Assembly (NCBI RefSeq): GCF_000143415.4
Contig: NW_003314274.1
Location: 901,543-965,542, forward strand
Reading direction: 5' to 3'
From: Selaginella moellendorffii
Taxonomy: Eukaryota; Streptophyta; Lycopodiopsida; Selaginellales; Selaginellaceae
Length of the DNA stretch: 64,000 nucleotides
The notes beneath the pieces were generated by a model, which was given only the letters and a program-made list of their open reading frames with translations, did not search any database and was not told the DNA's origin. A program made the translations under genes and the position numbers. Shown here one piece after another: positions 45,139 to 56,570 of the stretch. Numbering within the stretch: position 1 is the first letter of the stretch; the number at the start of each line of letters is the position of its first letter.

Positions 45139-47486
45139 ATGAGAAAGTATCTGGCGAGCTCCACTGCGAGGTAAGATTTTCTGGAATGTAGAACGAGAGA
45201 GTGATCTTTCTTTCTAACAGGATCAAACTTGTAAGAGCTTACCGTGCATCGAGCTTAGCGAATTTCTCCAAATCATCCAAGGAGAGCAGTGATGTATTTG
45301 AGACGATCGTTGAGCGTCGAGACTTGGCGTTTTATACGGTGGCGATGGCAGCTTGCGCTCGCGAGTGGCGCTCCAAAGACGCTCTGGATCTCTTCCACGC
45401 GATGCTTGCCGAGGGCCTCCACTTTGACGCTCTCGGCCTCGTCGTGTCTCTCAACTCTCGCTGCGTTGCCGGGCCTGGAAACCTCTCCATGGTGGAGAGA
45501 ATCCACTCCTGGTTACTGGAAAACGATCGAAAACTCAGTGCCGCAACTGGAACAGCGCTGCTAAAGATGTACCTCAAGTGTGGGAGCGTCGAGCGAGCCG
45601 AGAAAGTGTTCCAGGAGATGACCCACCGGAACGTAAAGACTTGGACGATTCTCATCGCGGCACTGGGCGAGAGAGGCTCGATCGAGGAAGCCATGGTAGC
45701 TTTCCGAGCAATGCAGCTCGATGGGATCCAGCCAAACAGCTTCACTCTCGTCGCCATCTTCCAAGCTTGTGCCACACGGCTTGAATCCAGAGAAGACGAT
45801 CGAGTGAAAGCTCTTTGCAACCAAGCCGTGGAGAGCGGCCTGCTAGCGTCGAGTTCCTGGAACGTCATCGTCGCCACGGCCGTGATTGGCACCTATGGAA
45901 AGTGCGGCAGTATCGACAAGGCGCTGGAAGTTTTCGAGAGAACTCCCAGGGAGTCGAGAGACGTCGTAGCATGGAACTCGATCATCACAGTCTTCGTGGA
46001 GCAAAACAAGCCGGAGCTCGCACTCAAACTCTTCCGGGAGATGCAGCTGGAAGGCGAGGAGCCGACGAGAATCACGCTCTTGAAAGTCTTAGCAGCCGCC
46101 ACAGGGTCAAAAGATCTCGGCGTTGGTCGTTTGATCCACCGCGAAGCTCGGCTTCGATCGATGGACAGAGACTTGGTCGTAGGCACGGCGCTGGCGAGCA
46201 TGTATAGCAAACTTGGCCGAGCGGAGGAGCTCTTGGAGGTGATGGAGAGGATCGAGCAAGGCGGCCGCGACTTGGTGTGCTGGAACATGATAATCTCGGC
46301 GCTCGTCCAGCATTCTCGGAGCAAAGAAGCACTGGCCTACTTCCGGGAGATGAATCTCCAAGGAGTAAAACCCGACCGAGTGACGCTCGCTCCACTCATC
46401 AGCAGCGCCACCTTTCCAGAGAACGAATCCAAGGTGATCCTTTGCGAGATCTCGCGGAGTGGACTCTCGAGCAACGCTGGTATCAGCAACGCCATCTTAA
46501 ACTTCCATGCGAAGGGCCACAGGATCGAAGAGGCGAGGAGAGTCTTCGATGGAATCCAAGAGCGAGACCTCGTGTCGTGGAATTCGATGATCTCGGCCTA
46601 CGCCGCAGAGGGATTCGCGAGAGAGGCCGTGATCCTCTTCCACCGGATGAAACAAGAGGGATTCCAGCCGAGTAGCGTGACTTCCACCGTGATCTTCGCT
46701 GCTTTCTCGGAGCTCCACGGCTTGGAAGAAGCTTGCCGGGTCGTGACAGTCGAGGAGAACTTGGAGCCAGCGTCGCTGTGGAGCCTCCTGATCTCTTCGT
46801 GCACGCAGCAGGGTCGATCCAAGCAAGCGCTGGAAATCTTTCGAGCCATGCAGCTCCAAGGGATGCGAGTGGACAGGGAAACGCTCGTTCCAGTCATCGT
46901 CTCTTGTGGAGCTTGCTCGGCTCTGCGAGAAGGCCGCTTGATCCACCAAGAACTCCAAAGATCAGCTCCAACGATCCAAGAGGACACTCGGCTCAAGAAC
47001 GCGATGATCGACATGTATGGACGTAGCGGCAAGCTCCTCGACGTTGCCCACCAGATTTTCACCGAGATCAAGCAGCCGAGCGTCATCTCCTGGACGGCGA
47101 TCGTCGCGGCCTACGCCCAGAATGGCCGCGTCGAAGAAGCCACTCTCCTCTTCCATCTCATGAAACTAGACGGCTCCTCGCCCGACACGCTCACCTTCAC
47201 CACGATCCTGTCGCTGTATAGCCATGCCGGGCTCCTGGAAGATGGCTGCCACTGCTTTGGATCGATCTCCCGGGACCATTTCCTGGCACCAGCCCCGCAG
47301 CACTACAACTGCGTGATCGATCTCCTGGGCCGCGCCGGGCGGATCGAGGACGCCGAGGGTTTCGTCCGGGGAATGCCGTGCGCCACATCGGCGCCCGCCT
47401 GGACGGCATTGCTGAGCGCATGTAAAACCCAGGGAGATGTCGATCGAGGGAAGCGAATCGACGGCGTACATCGGCCTGATCTCTAG
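45139..47486 (+). CDS. PPR protein, PLS type, with mitochondrial-type presequence
   Basis: I place the start at the ATG at 45139. Exon 1 (45139-45170) joins across a 50-nt GT-AG intron to exon 2 (45221-47486). The spliced N-terminus MRKYLASSTARIKLVRAYRA is basic and amphipathic, as expected for mitochondrial or dual import. Without this intron the frame would have only a GTG start. Repeats are of mixed P, L and S length (TALLKMYLKCGSVERAEKVF, NVKTWTILIAALGERGSIEE), so this protein belongs to the classical PLS group. The end, PAWTALLSACKTQGDVDRGK, stops just inside the E motif. No DYW domain is present. Confidence 0.88.
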
Positions 47487-47904
47487 CGAAGAACCCTAAA
47501 GTTAAACATCCTTGTTAATGATAGCTTTACTTTTGGAATAAAAAATATAGCTCATTTAGAAAAAGTATTAGAGATTAATTAGTTCTGTATATTTGTCCAA
47601 TTCGCTCAGGAAGAACTTGCTGTGCGGCATGAGAAGGCTATGCATTGTTACTCAGACTCACGGAAAAACCGGGACCGAGCTTGAGAGCTTGCGTCTCCTC
47701 CCGGCTTGCTGTAGGCAGCTATGGGATCCCGGATTAACGCTTGGCCTAGAACAATCTGGAGTGATTGGGACCATGGATCAAAGACGAACAAAAGGTTCTA
47801 TAGATGAAAGAGCTAATCGGGGCAGCCATTTTGATGCACGGCCGCATTCTTTTTCCGAAGCGTTTGAATGATGATAGAAGCATTTTCTCATGATTTTCAC
47901 TTGT
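47487..47904. other. Intergenic DNA
   Basis: No gene recognised. A GAACCCTAAA motif occurs at about 47491, directly after the PPR stop. Confidence 0.5.
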
Positions 47905-48825
47905 CTACAATTCTAGGCAGTGACAATTCGGCCTCCATATTTGGGGTTGGTTCAAGCCGTGGGCATCGTCGAAAGCTTTGAGAAGCCGTTTCCAGCCAAC
48001 ATATACGCTTTCCACCGTCAAGGCGAGGAGATCCGTTGGTGGAAACAAGTGAGTGATGGCTGTTTCTTTGCTGAACCGGAATTCCAGATCGCCATTGTCA
48101 GAGACAACTTGCTCGAAGGACTGCTCGCCCCTTGCCCTCTCAAAACACTCACGGTAGTCATCCATATCCACAAACGGTGGCTCTTCCTTCATGCTTTCCA
48201 CAAAAAATACGAGTGGAACTGGTAGAACGCCTTGGAGCAACCTGGCGAGCAGGATGGGTTCAACTCGGCCTTTCCCATCGCAGAATGGGTGGATGCTCTC
48301 GAATTTGAAGAAAAAGGATATGCCGAGCTTGATCCATCCCTCCGTTCTTTCCACAAGCTCGCTGATGGCACAAACTCGCTGGATTTCAGCATTCGTATCT
48401 CGGATGAGCTCTTCTAGAGCGCTTGCCACTTCAGTCGGCCGCATGTACACGCTGGTGACGACTACCTCCTTCCCCTCCCTGCTGTGGGAAGCTCTGAGCC
48501 CAATATGGTCTTGTGCAGCTCTAGTATTCCAGTGACAGTCTTTCTCGAGCTGAAACAGGTCCTTGCTTATCTCACCGGACCCAATTGCCGACTTAAACGA
48601 CCTAAACGAGTGAAAATCTTTAACGTCGTAGAGGAAAAGGAGACTGCCTTCCCTCGCATAAGTGTTGAAGAGCCACTCTTTTATCGCACTGACCTCTCCG
48701 GTACTGTCCAGCGCGCCCGCCGCCATCGCCCCTTTGGTCGCCTCAAGCGAATCAAGGCCCTCGCCCCGGGCGTAGGCGCAGAGCCGAGCGTACCTTCTCA
48801 TGGATTCATGGATGCCTTTGAGCAT
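47905..48825 (-). CDS. Fic-domain protein with altered active-site motif (306 aa)
   Basis: Fic proteins transfer AMP or other nucleotide-derived groups to target proteins. The N-terminal half is helical with no known domain. The Fic core follows: YMRPTEVASALEELIRDTNA, GWIKLGISFFFKFESIHPF, then CDGKGRVEPILLARLLQGV. The signature HPFCDGKGRVEP compares with the canonical H-x-F-x-D/E-G-N-G-R-x-x-R: His, Phe, Asp and the first Arg are present, but Asn is Lys and the last Arg is Pro. No clear inhibitory S/T-x-x-x-E-G/N helix is seen. The frame is open about 60 bp upstream of the ATG (AELVEEPVPQTSQ), so a 5' exon may be missing. There is no signal peptide, so a cytosolic or nuclear place is likely. 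Confidence 0.75.
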   Translation of the reverse strand: MLKGIHESMRRYARLCAYARGEGLDSLEATKGAMAAGALDSTGEVSAIKEWLFNTYAREGSLLFLYDVKDFHSFRSFKSAIGSGEISKDLFQLEKDCHWNTRAAQDHIGLRASHSREGKEVVVTSVYMRPTEVASALEELIRDTNAEIQRVCAISELVERTEGWIKLGISFFFKFESIHPFCDGKGRVEPILLARLLQGVLPVPLVFFVESMKEEPPFVDMDDYRECFERARGEQSFEQVVSDNGDLEFRFSKETAITHLFPPTDLLALTVESVYVGWKRLLKAFDDAHGLNQPQIWRPNCHCLEL

Positions 48826-49143
48826 CTGGCTGGTCTGCGGGACCGGTTCTTCTACAAGCTCAGCGGATGGTCTTAGAATATTTTAGTGTTCATTTTCATA
48901 AAAGAATTCCTTTAGGATATTCCTCAATTTAACAGTTCTAGCTCAAAAAAGTTTATCTAGGTTTTATGTCCTAGGATATTCTTGTTTACTTTCTTAAACT
49001 CAAAAAATCTGTTTAAATATTGAGAAATGTGATATATGTAACAACTATATATTTTTGTTTGCTTAAGCAATACATAAAATATACTTGGATATTCTAGAAT
49101 ATTTTACTATTTAACAGTTGGGTGTGTGTGTGTATATATATAC

Positions 49144-49207
<64 letters not shown>

Positions 49208-50187
49208 GTATATATGTATGTATACATGTGTATATATATATATGTATATGTATATATGTATGTATGTGTATATATAGTGCACAATAAAGCTTTTCTTCAT
49301 CCACACATAAGAAGAAAATCTGCATCTTTCCTAAAGGTTTTGAAATGTTCAGCTGTACAACAGCTACTCTTTTCTTTACTCTTTTTGTATCACAACACCC
49401 CTTTAAAAGAAACACACTGAAGAATATCTATCTTCCTACTGTGTAAATATTTAGTTTCTTCATGTTGATCAGTGGGATGGAACTGGTTTTGTTTTCTCAT
49501 TTATTTTTGTGTTCATTTGTTTCCTGCTCAGTTTAACTGATCATTTTCTCTTAATTAAGTATAAATCAATCTTAAACTTTACATGCCATGGACTAAAGAA
49601 AGCAGATTGAACATATAGACAGTGAAGGACAAGCTCATCCCAGTGAGAGGAAGAAAGACAGTGTGAAGGAGATATTCTACTCTTAGATCAATTGTAAAGT
49701 AGGCTTGAATCCCAAAGAAGAGGAAATTAATTGGCACACATGCGATTGCAAGTCTGACTTATAACAAAAAATAATACATTAGTTTGTAAAATTCATGCAA
49801 ATGCAAAGCTTCTTGAAGAGGAGCCATGTCTTTATCAAAACAAGGTCCACTTTTTTTGTGAGTAGGTTGGTAATAGATATATTTAGAATATGCTTGGATA
49901 TTTTAAAATATAATCTATCTCTTTATATTCCAATCTAAATCCTGGATTATTAGTTAATGTGGAGTTTTTGCACTCATATTTTTCAGCACACAAAATCCTC
50001 CTGGTTACTTGCAATTAGATCTCCACTATTTTCTATTTGCTTTTGTGAATTTGCTAGCGAGGACATCATAGCAAATTCTATTCCATGTTTTGACTACATA
50101 CAATTTTGATTAACAATCCTCCTAGTGTTTGTACTTGCTTGCTATTGCTCTAAGGCACTAGTTCTTGAAAGCACAAAGGTCTATATT
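48826..50187. other. Intergenic AT-rich DNA with TA microsatellite
   Basis: No gene supported. The open frames at 49094-49420 are translations of the TA/TG microsatellite. Confidence 0.55.
49124..49276. repeat. TG/TA compound microsatellite
   Basis: A short (GT)n run grades into about 60 bp of pure (TA)n and then into ATGTATATGTATG variants. It is likely polymorphic and prone to cruciform formation. Confidence 0.95.
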
Positions 50188-50209
50188 TTATAGTAAAGTC
50201 ATATTAAGT

Positions 50210-51467
50210 TCATAATATTTTCTGATTACATCCTCCAAGTCCAAACGTGACACAATTCTTCCGTGGGTTACAAGAGTCACAGCAGCAACTCCAGGTGGAT
50301 CCACATTTTCCAGCGCTATTTGGCACGCAGCAACAAAACTTCCGGCCATACCGACCTTGGCAATGCCTATCAAAGTTTTTACATCTTCCCAATGTGGGTT
50401 GTGGCTGTGGTGAAGGTGGTGGTGGAGACGGAGGTGGTGGCGGTGATGGTGTTGATGGTGGTGGAGGAGATGGACGTGGTGGTGGTGATGGTGGCGGAGG
50501 AGATGGAGGTGGTGGGGATGGTGGTGGTGGTGGTGGCCGAGGAGATGGAGGTGGTGGGGATGGTAATGGTGATGGGGGTGGAAGAGCAGGAGATGCTTCA
50601 CAATAGCCCAAGGGATTGCACCCTTGAGTTGATGATATGCAACATGTGTCCTTATTACATGCACGGTCCACACAACAACAACTACTACCAGCTGGGCACC
50701 ATTGATAGCCTTTGCAGGGTCTTGGGGGTGGTGGTGGCGGAAGAGATGGAGGTGGTGGGGATGGCAGTGGTGGTGGAAGAGATGGAGGTGGTGGGGATGG
50801 TGGTGGTGGAGAGGGTGGTGGTGGTGGTGGTGGAGAAGGAGGTGGTGATGGTGTTGGACAGTCACAAGGATCTTGGAAATAGACGCCAATTCCTCGGAAG
50901 TATGTTGTTGAAGAGGCATAACCAAAAAATCCAACCACTGTCCCTTCTGGGGAATCAAATTTAGTCTGATTGGAGTAGTCGTGGGTACCAAATGGGCCAA
51001 AGGTAGTTTGGGCATTGGTCCTTCTATCGTTGACGTGCAAGTAAAGCCTACTCAAGCCATTAGAAGTCCATGGATTTGGTCCAGTGCGCCCTGAAATCTT
51101 GTAGATGTATTCATCCGGATAAGCTAAAACCACCTGAAAGAAATCTTAGTAGAAGATGAGCATTACAAATAGCTACCTCTTTGGCTTCCCCCCTTGAAGT
51201 GCCATGAGGATCAGACCAAACATGTTCTCCCCCTTGATCTGATTGAACCTGTATCCCATCCACAATATACTCAGACCAGATCTTGACTCTCACAATACCC
51301 TGAGACTGCCCGTCACTGAAACTTTTCCCATCGGTTCCACCATACAATGGGGATCTTTTTCCGTTTGCACCAAAAACCTTCATCATAATGAAACAATTCA
51401 ATCATTGCCCAAAATGCATCGGAAGAACAATACCAAGACAAAGAAAAGTAAGTAGCCATTTAGCCAT
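50210..51467 (-). CDS. Jacalin lectin / proline-rich / cysteine-rich chimeric wall protein
   Basis: The start MAKWLLTFLCLGIVLP is a signal peptide. Its junction to the next exon (about 51380) is uncertain. A jacalin-like lectin domain follows (KSFSDGQSQGIVRVKIW, YIVDGIQVQ, then after a 43-nt intron at 51134-51176 VVLAYPDEYIYKISGRTG, VVGFFGYASSTTYFRGIGVY). Next comes an extensin-like Pro-rich stretch (SPPPPP blocks), a 10-cysteine module (WCPAGSSCCCVDRACNKDTC), a second Pro-rich stretch, and a C-terminal Cys-rich module (FCCCVPNSAGKC, WSCCCDSCNP). The first Cys module resembles the CPAGSTCCC start of plant granulin domains. The whole suggests a secreted carbohydrate-binding protein anchored in or crosslinked to the wall. 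It is divergent from the papain-like gene. Confidence 0.8.
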
Positions 51468-52121
51468 TGCTAAATGAGGTAAATTAATCCCCATGCTCCT
51501 CAGTCTGGTGTACGCGGATTTATATTGCAATGTGAAAGAAAATTATCTTATATTCAAATGCCAACCATTTAAATAGTAAAACATCTAACGTTAGATGAAA
51601 AAAATGTGAATAGACAGAATCTTGTAAGGATTTTTTTGGAGAAGTTTTGATATATGAATCCTAATTGTAAACCACGTGCTCTACAACATTTAACTCTAAT
51701 CTAGATTTTAAAAATGAAGTGGTGTACATGCTTACATTACAATGCATATGGAAATGGGCTCTTATTCATACTTATTAACCTCGATATGGTGTGTGTCAAT
51801 CCCAGCTCAGACAGCAGCCTACATCTACACGATTTAATAGTGGATTTAATAGTTTAAAATGTAAGAGTATGAGAAACACAGTGGATGCCTATTAACATAT
51901 ATAGCTTGTTTAATGCTAGCCTAGATTCGTCGTGAGAAACGCGCAAATGTAAGATAATCTCTTATATTTTGTTTAAGTAGAAGTGTCTTTTTCTCCACTG
52001 CAAACATGTGATTAGAAATTGTGTCAACCTCCGAAAAGACAGCCTAATTGTAAACCACGTGAAGTATGAAGTATAAAAGGTAAGAGCGAGAGAAGCATGC
52101 CTCCATTAAAATAAATATATC
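51468..52121. other. Intergenic region between divergent genes
   Basis: 650 bp, AT-rich. It presumably holds both promoters; no distinct element can be named. Confidence 0.45.
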
Positions 52122-53170
52122 ATGAAAATGACGTGGGTGGTACAAATGGGAAGAACTTTTTGTGTAGGTCGGACAACAATCAAAATGACATATTTTTCTC
52201 CATTGCAACTCTCCCTTCTTCTTTTCTTCACAATGTCGTTGATCTGGATCCAGGTACTGATCAGTGCACCCGCTAACATGCAAACTTGGGCCCCAAGTTC
52301 AATTTACAGGCATTGTCTCAAGAGGCGAGCTTCAGCAATTCAGTCGACTGGAGGGAATCTGGAGCTGTTTCTAGAGTCTGGGATGTGGATCTTCGCAAAA
52401 GCTGCAAAGGTTTTGTTTGTCACTCACTTGATAAGAAAATATCTTACTCACAAGTTTTGCAGGTGGGTCATGGGCATTTGCAGCAGCAGGTGCAGTGGAG
52501 AGCCTCAAAGCGATACAAACCGGAAGGATGGTGGTGCTCTCACCACAGCAACTGATTGATTGCAACGAATACAACAGCGGATGCAATGAGAAGGGTACTG
52601 CAGATCCTTACCATGCCCTCAACTACATTCGCCTGCGTGGGATTACTACTGACTCAAAGTACCCGTACACGGGTGTTAAAAGTTCCTGCAAGCCATTCGT
52701 ATGTCATGATGTTGTTTTAAGTTGCACTGACCATCAGCGATTGGAACTTATCCTTACAGACTAAGGATGCTTCCATGTCTCAAATCGGAAGTGTGCCGGG
52801 AACAAGTGATAGTTTCTTGGTAGAGGCCGTGTCAAAGCAGCCGGTGATTGCTCGAATTGATGGTAGTGCTTCTGAATTTGATTCATATGCTGGAGTAAGT
52901 TACGTCTCCTGGAGGTGGGCATTTGATAGCAAACTCTTTGCGTGTGTGCAGGGCATATATTCAGGCCCCTGCTCTGATTCGAAGGCCAGCCTTTCTGTAC
53001 TCATAGTCGGCTATGGACGGACACAACATGGGGTCGAGTATTGGATTCTCAAAAACTGGTGGGGTAGGAGCTGGGGAGAAGGAGGTTACATGAGACTGGA
53101 GCGTGGGAAATGCAATATCCTATCGGACATATCGTTCCCTCGTGATCCCCCGAAATTCAGCAGTATTTAA
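52122..53170 (+). CDS. Papain-like (C1A) protein lacking catalytic Cys and His
   Basis: The N-terminus (from 52122, or Met at 52185: YFSPLQLSLLLFFTMSLIWI) is hydrophobic and signal-like. The mature papain fold begins SVDWRESGAVSRV almost at once, so the usual I29 prodomain is missing. Exons join in frame at 52404/52465 (approximate), after KPF at about 52699, and after DSYAG. Where active enzymes have CGSCWAF this protein reads CKGGSWAF, so Ser replaces the nucleophile. The catalytic His position (LNHAV) reads SLSVL. The Asn region is kept (ILKNWWGRSWGEGGYMRLE). LSPQQLIDCN and SGCNEKG are normal. Introns and frame are intact, so this looks like a transcribable pseudo-protease rather than random debris. 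N-terminal exon borders are uncertain. Confidence 0.75.
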
Positions 53171-54190
53171 ATCAGTGATTTAAGTAATGTAACTTTCTTA
53201 AGAAAACAATGCTTTACGTCAACCCGGCTCAAGCCTTCGTCCAGCAGCTTTAGTATGCAATGCAGCATCTAAAAATCCTTGTTATAATCAAGAACTAGCA
53301 AATTCATATTTCAGCACTCGAAGTACTACAGTTCTGGCATTATGTAAATCTTGAGCTCTGCTGATCAATTAGTACAACTAACAATGCCTTGGCTCATCTG
53401 AATATAACTCAAACTGTTAATCCATTGTGGTGCCATGAAAACGGATACCCCAGACAGTTGTAAGAAAGTCAAGCAGATTATAAAAGGCAACATTTGTGTC
53501 CTGTCACGAAAGGTAACTTTATTCGTAGCAAATTTATAGTTTTCCAGCGTAAGTCGCACTCCATTTTACAAACCAAATATTGATCGACAATATAAAATCC
53601 TGCAAGCAAGATCACACATTACAGTTCAAAGTTGAGAGGATGAAAGTATTGATTTGTGAGCTTGACAAAGTACTCCCACACTTTCCTGCATTGCAAACAA
53701 ACACTCCCACATTCCTTCCTTCCTTTGGAATGCTCCAGAATAATCTCTGCACAAATCACCGCTTATAGGCTTAATTTCTCTAATTCACTTGAATCTTCGA
53801 ACACTTTCCATACTGAATGCTGGTTGGCTTGAGGCCAAATTCAGCTGAAATGGAACCCACATATGGCACATCTACAAGGTGCAAGTCTTTTCCTTTCCAC
53901 CAGTTCCAAGCGAGAATCAGTGTTCCAGCAAAGAACACAACTCCAGCAACTTATTCCATGAGCGAGATGAAACCCCTCCCTGCTCTGGAGAAAGCTTTGT
54001 AAGTGTTGTGGTCTTGTGGAAAGATGTAATAGCAATGGATAAGTCCCACAAGAAGCATATAACTGAAGAAAGACACCAAGATCATTGCACCGAGTTCTCA
54101 AGATTCCTCTAATTTGCTTCTTGATCTTACTGATGGCTCGTATTGATGATGCTATTGTTTCTTCCAGCAAACAGAGATCATTATAGTATC
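53171..54190. other. No gene recognised
   Basis: Short frames on both strands only. The minus-strand 109-codon frame at 54170-53841 has no domain I recognise, and alternative frames look equally protein-like, so it may be a relic. Confidence 0.4.
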
Positions 54191-54194
54191 AAAT

Positions 54195-55240
54195 TCTTGT
54201 TGGAAATGCTCGAGTCTGAAATTAAGTCCAAAATTGAGTCTAAATACTAATACAGGTCATAGAGTGAAAATTTAAATCAAAAGGAGTTCCAAAAGTATAG
54301 TATGGATAGTGAGGCTAAAATTTTAGTCTTGAAGGAATTCTCCAGTTAGGGTTGGGACTATAGATTAATAGAGCATGGATTTAAGGAGTGCTAGGGAAAC
54401 TTCTCAAGGAAGTGCTCATAAAAAGCCCTAAACCCCATTTTGAGAATGACCACTTGCAACTTAAGTGAAGTGGTGCCCCATTTAAGTACCATAAGGCTTA
54501 TTGGTCTTTGCCCCTTCCTACAAAGGTGGGGAGTTAAAATACTGGTACCAAATTAAAAAATGAACCTAGGGTTTGGGATTTATAGGGTCTTATAAACAAG
54601 TTTTGCTATACCATTGGATATTAAGAATTTGGAGGTTTAGTGTGTTTAGTTGCTTATGCTTTGTGGGTGTAGTACAACCTTAAGTTCAATCTAACCTAAG
54701 AAAGGGAATTAGCAAAAAGTTTATGAATTTAGCACATAGCACTTGTATGTGAATCCATGAAATGTTTACTTTTGTAGTAAGTAGCTAAACTGAATATGAC
54801 TAAGCCAGAGTTAGTATAATAAGTGTGAATCTTGGGAAAGAAACCTAACTAAAGCCAAGGCAAAGATGGTTGGATAGACGAGGGAAGTTGGGAAAATAGG
54901 AAAAAAATTTATATATTACGGAAAAATAGTGACATTACTTGCTACCTTTGCAATTCATGCTCTAAAGAGATCACTACAATATCAAGTTCTTGTTGGAGCA
55001 ACCACAACTGAATAAAAAACAAAGAAGGTGGATAGAGAAACTCCAAGTGCTCAACTTCACTATTGAATTCAAGCCAAGGAAGAAGAATACCTTGCTAGAT
55101 GCATTATTTAGAATGTTTGAGAGTCAGCCTCACAAGTCTCAATGGGAGCATAGACGAACACCAAACTTCTTGGCTAGAGTGGCAGAGGGGTACATAATGA
55201 CATGGTGCTCAGGCTCAACTCTCATAATCCATTGATTAGT
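54195..55240 (+). mobile_element. Old, mutated copy of the Gypsy LTR region plus RNase H fragment
   Basis: From 54195 to about 54930 the sequence parallels 57870-58670 (LTR-like region of the younger element), but with many C-to-T and G-to-A changes: CCCCACTTGAGTACC in the younger copy is CCCCATTTAAGTACC here. At 54990-55130 follows an RNase H C-terminal piece (LNKKQRRWIEKLQVL, FTIEFKPRKKNTLLDAL). Nearly all of gag, protease, RT and integrase is missing between and after. It is a deleted, ancient relative of the element to its right. Confidence 0.75.
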
Positions 55241-56570
55241 CACATCCTGAATTGCTATTCAAGGATGGCCAAACCTAAAGGTTCAAAATATCCACCATCA
55301 TTTGGTTAGCTTGTTTGGAAGCAGCAAGTTTTCTATTGAGCAATTGCCATAAACTTTATTGAATTGCTAGAGAATGATCACATTCAACTTGCTGTAGCTA
55401 TTGCAAGAGTGGTTTCCCAGTAAGAGGGGTTACAATGGATAAAGTGTGCTTCATAATGACCATTTTACTTGATTTCATTATATCTAATTGAATTATAAAT
55501 CTATCATTTGGTAAGTTGATTGATCAATTCATTAGTTTATTAGTCAATTCATGATTTATTGAATTCACGAGTTGATTGATCATTTCATGAGTTGGTTGCA
55601 TTGGTTGATGAGTTGATGATTGATGAACTAAGAAAATTGGAATATTGTGAATATTTACAATTAATAATGAAAAATATTATGCTTGCATTGAACAATTGAA
55701 TATTGATAATATTTCTCTACAAATTTGCCAAGCCACTAGCCTATTTTTTGGTTGATAGATTACTTTGCATAATAGTTATAACTTTGTGAGTTTGCTTTTA
55801 CCATTTTTCATTATCAACAAGAGCACCATATTAGTTTAGTGCCATTTGTAAGCCTCATCATTTAAGTAATTATTTGAGTTGCATAGTTTTGTAGCATTAA
55901 AAATGCCTATATCCTTGCCTATTCTAGCCAACAATTAATATATAGTTTCTAAACACACTCTTTACTCAAATCTATGTAAGAGCTCATCTCTTGTGCTCTC
56001 TAGAATAAAAATATAATTCAAGATGCTGTAGAGTATAGATTTTCTAAATATTCCCTCTAGAGAATATTCCTAGAACATGATAGTATATTTTACATGGGGT
56101 ATACTTTTCTTCCCTTGCAAGTTTAGGGCATGAGTGATTAACGATGTATTGCTATAAAGGAGTTTTTGGGTTAATTGAGAGTGTGTTTGTGAGTGAAATG
56201 GTGTGTAACATATGCATTAGTATAGAAATCATGGTGGGATAAGTCAATCCTAGCTAACCCATCTAATTTCCATATGTTTTTTTTTAAGTCTTAAAAGTTA
56301 TAACGAATTTTAGCACAATTCTAATTCTCAATGAGATTCATTGCCATTATCGCAAATTTTTTAGTTTTTTTAAGTTTTCTTTGGGTTTTAAGACTCATGG
56401 TTAAAAAAATTCATTTTTACATTTTATATATTTTGGCAAATTGAGTAGATAGGCTTGTATATCTCATCTTTCTATATCCTTTGGTATCACAAATTTACAA
56501 ATTTAACTTATAAATCATGACATGCAATGAAATTTAAGATATGTATAGACAAAATTATGTAAGCGACTAA
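55241..56570. other. AT-rich DNA, probably more decayed retroelement
   Basis: No intact domain. The sequence is AT-rich with TTGATTGATGAGTTGATT-type low-complexity stretches (about 55500-55620). Confidence 0.4.

Noticed and set aside
45201-45220. GTG start for the PLS-type PPR gene
   Set aside because: A 50-nt intron joins an upstream ATG exon that supplies a good presequence in the same frame.
49124-49276. Possible CRISPR-like or centromeric array
   Set aside because: Simple dinucleotide repeat with no spacers and no higher-order unit; the genome is a plant nucleus.
49094-49420. Tyr/Ile-rich open frames
   Set aside because: Translations of the TA microsatellite.
50188-51015. His-rich 275-codon frame and Gly/Val-rich plus-strand frames
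   Set aside because: Out-of-frame readings of the Pro-rich SPPPP coding repeat.
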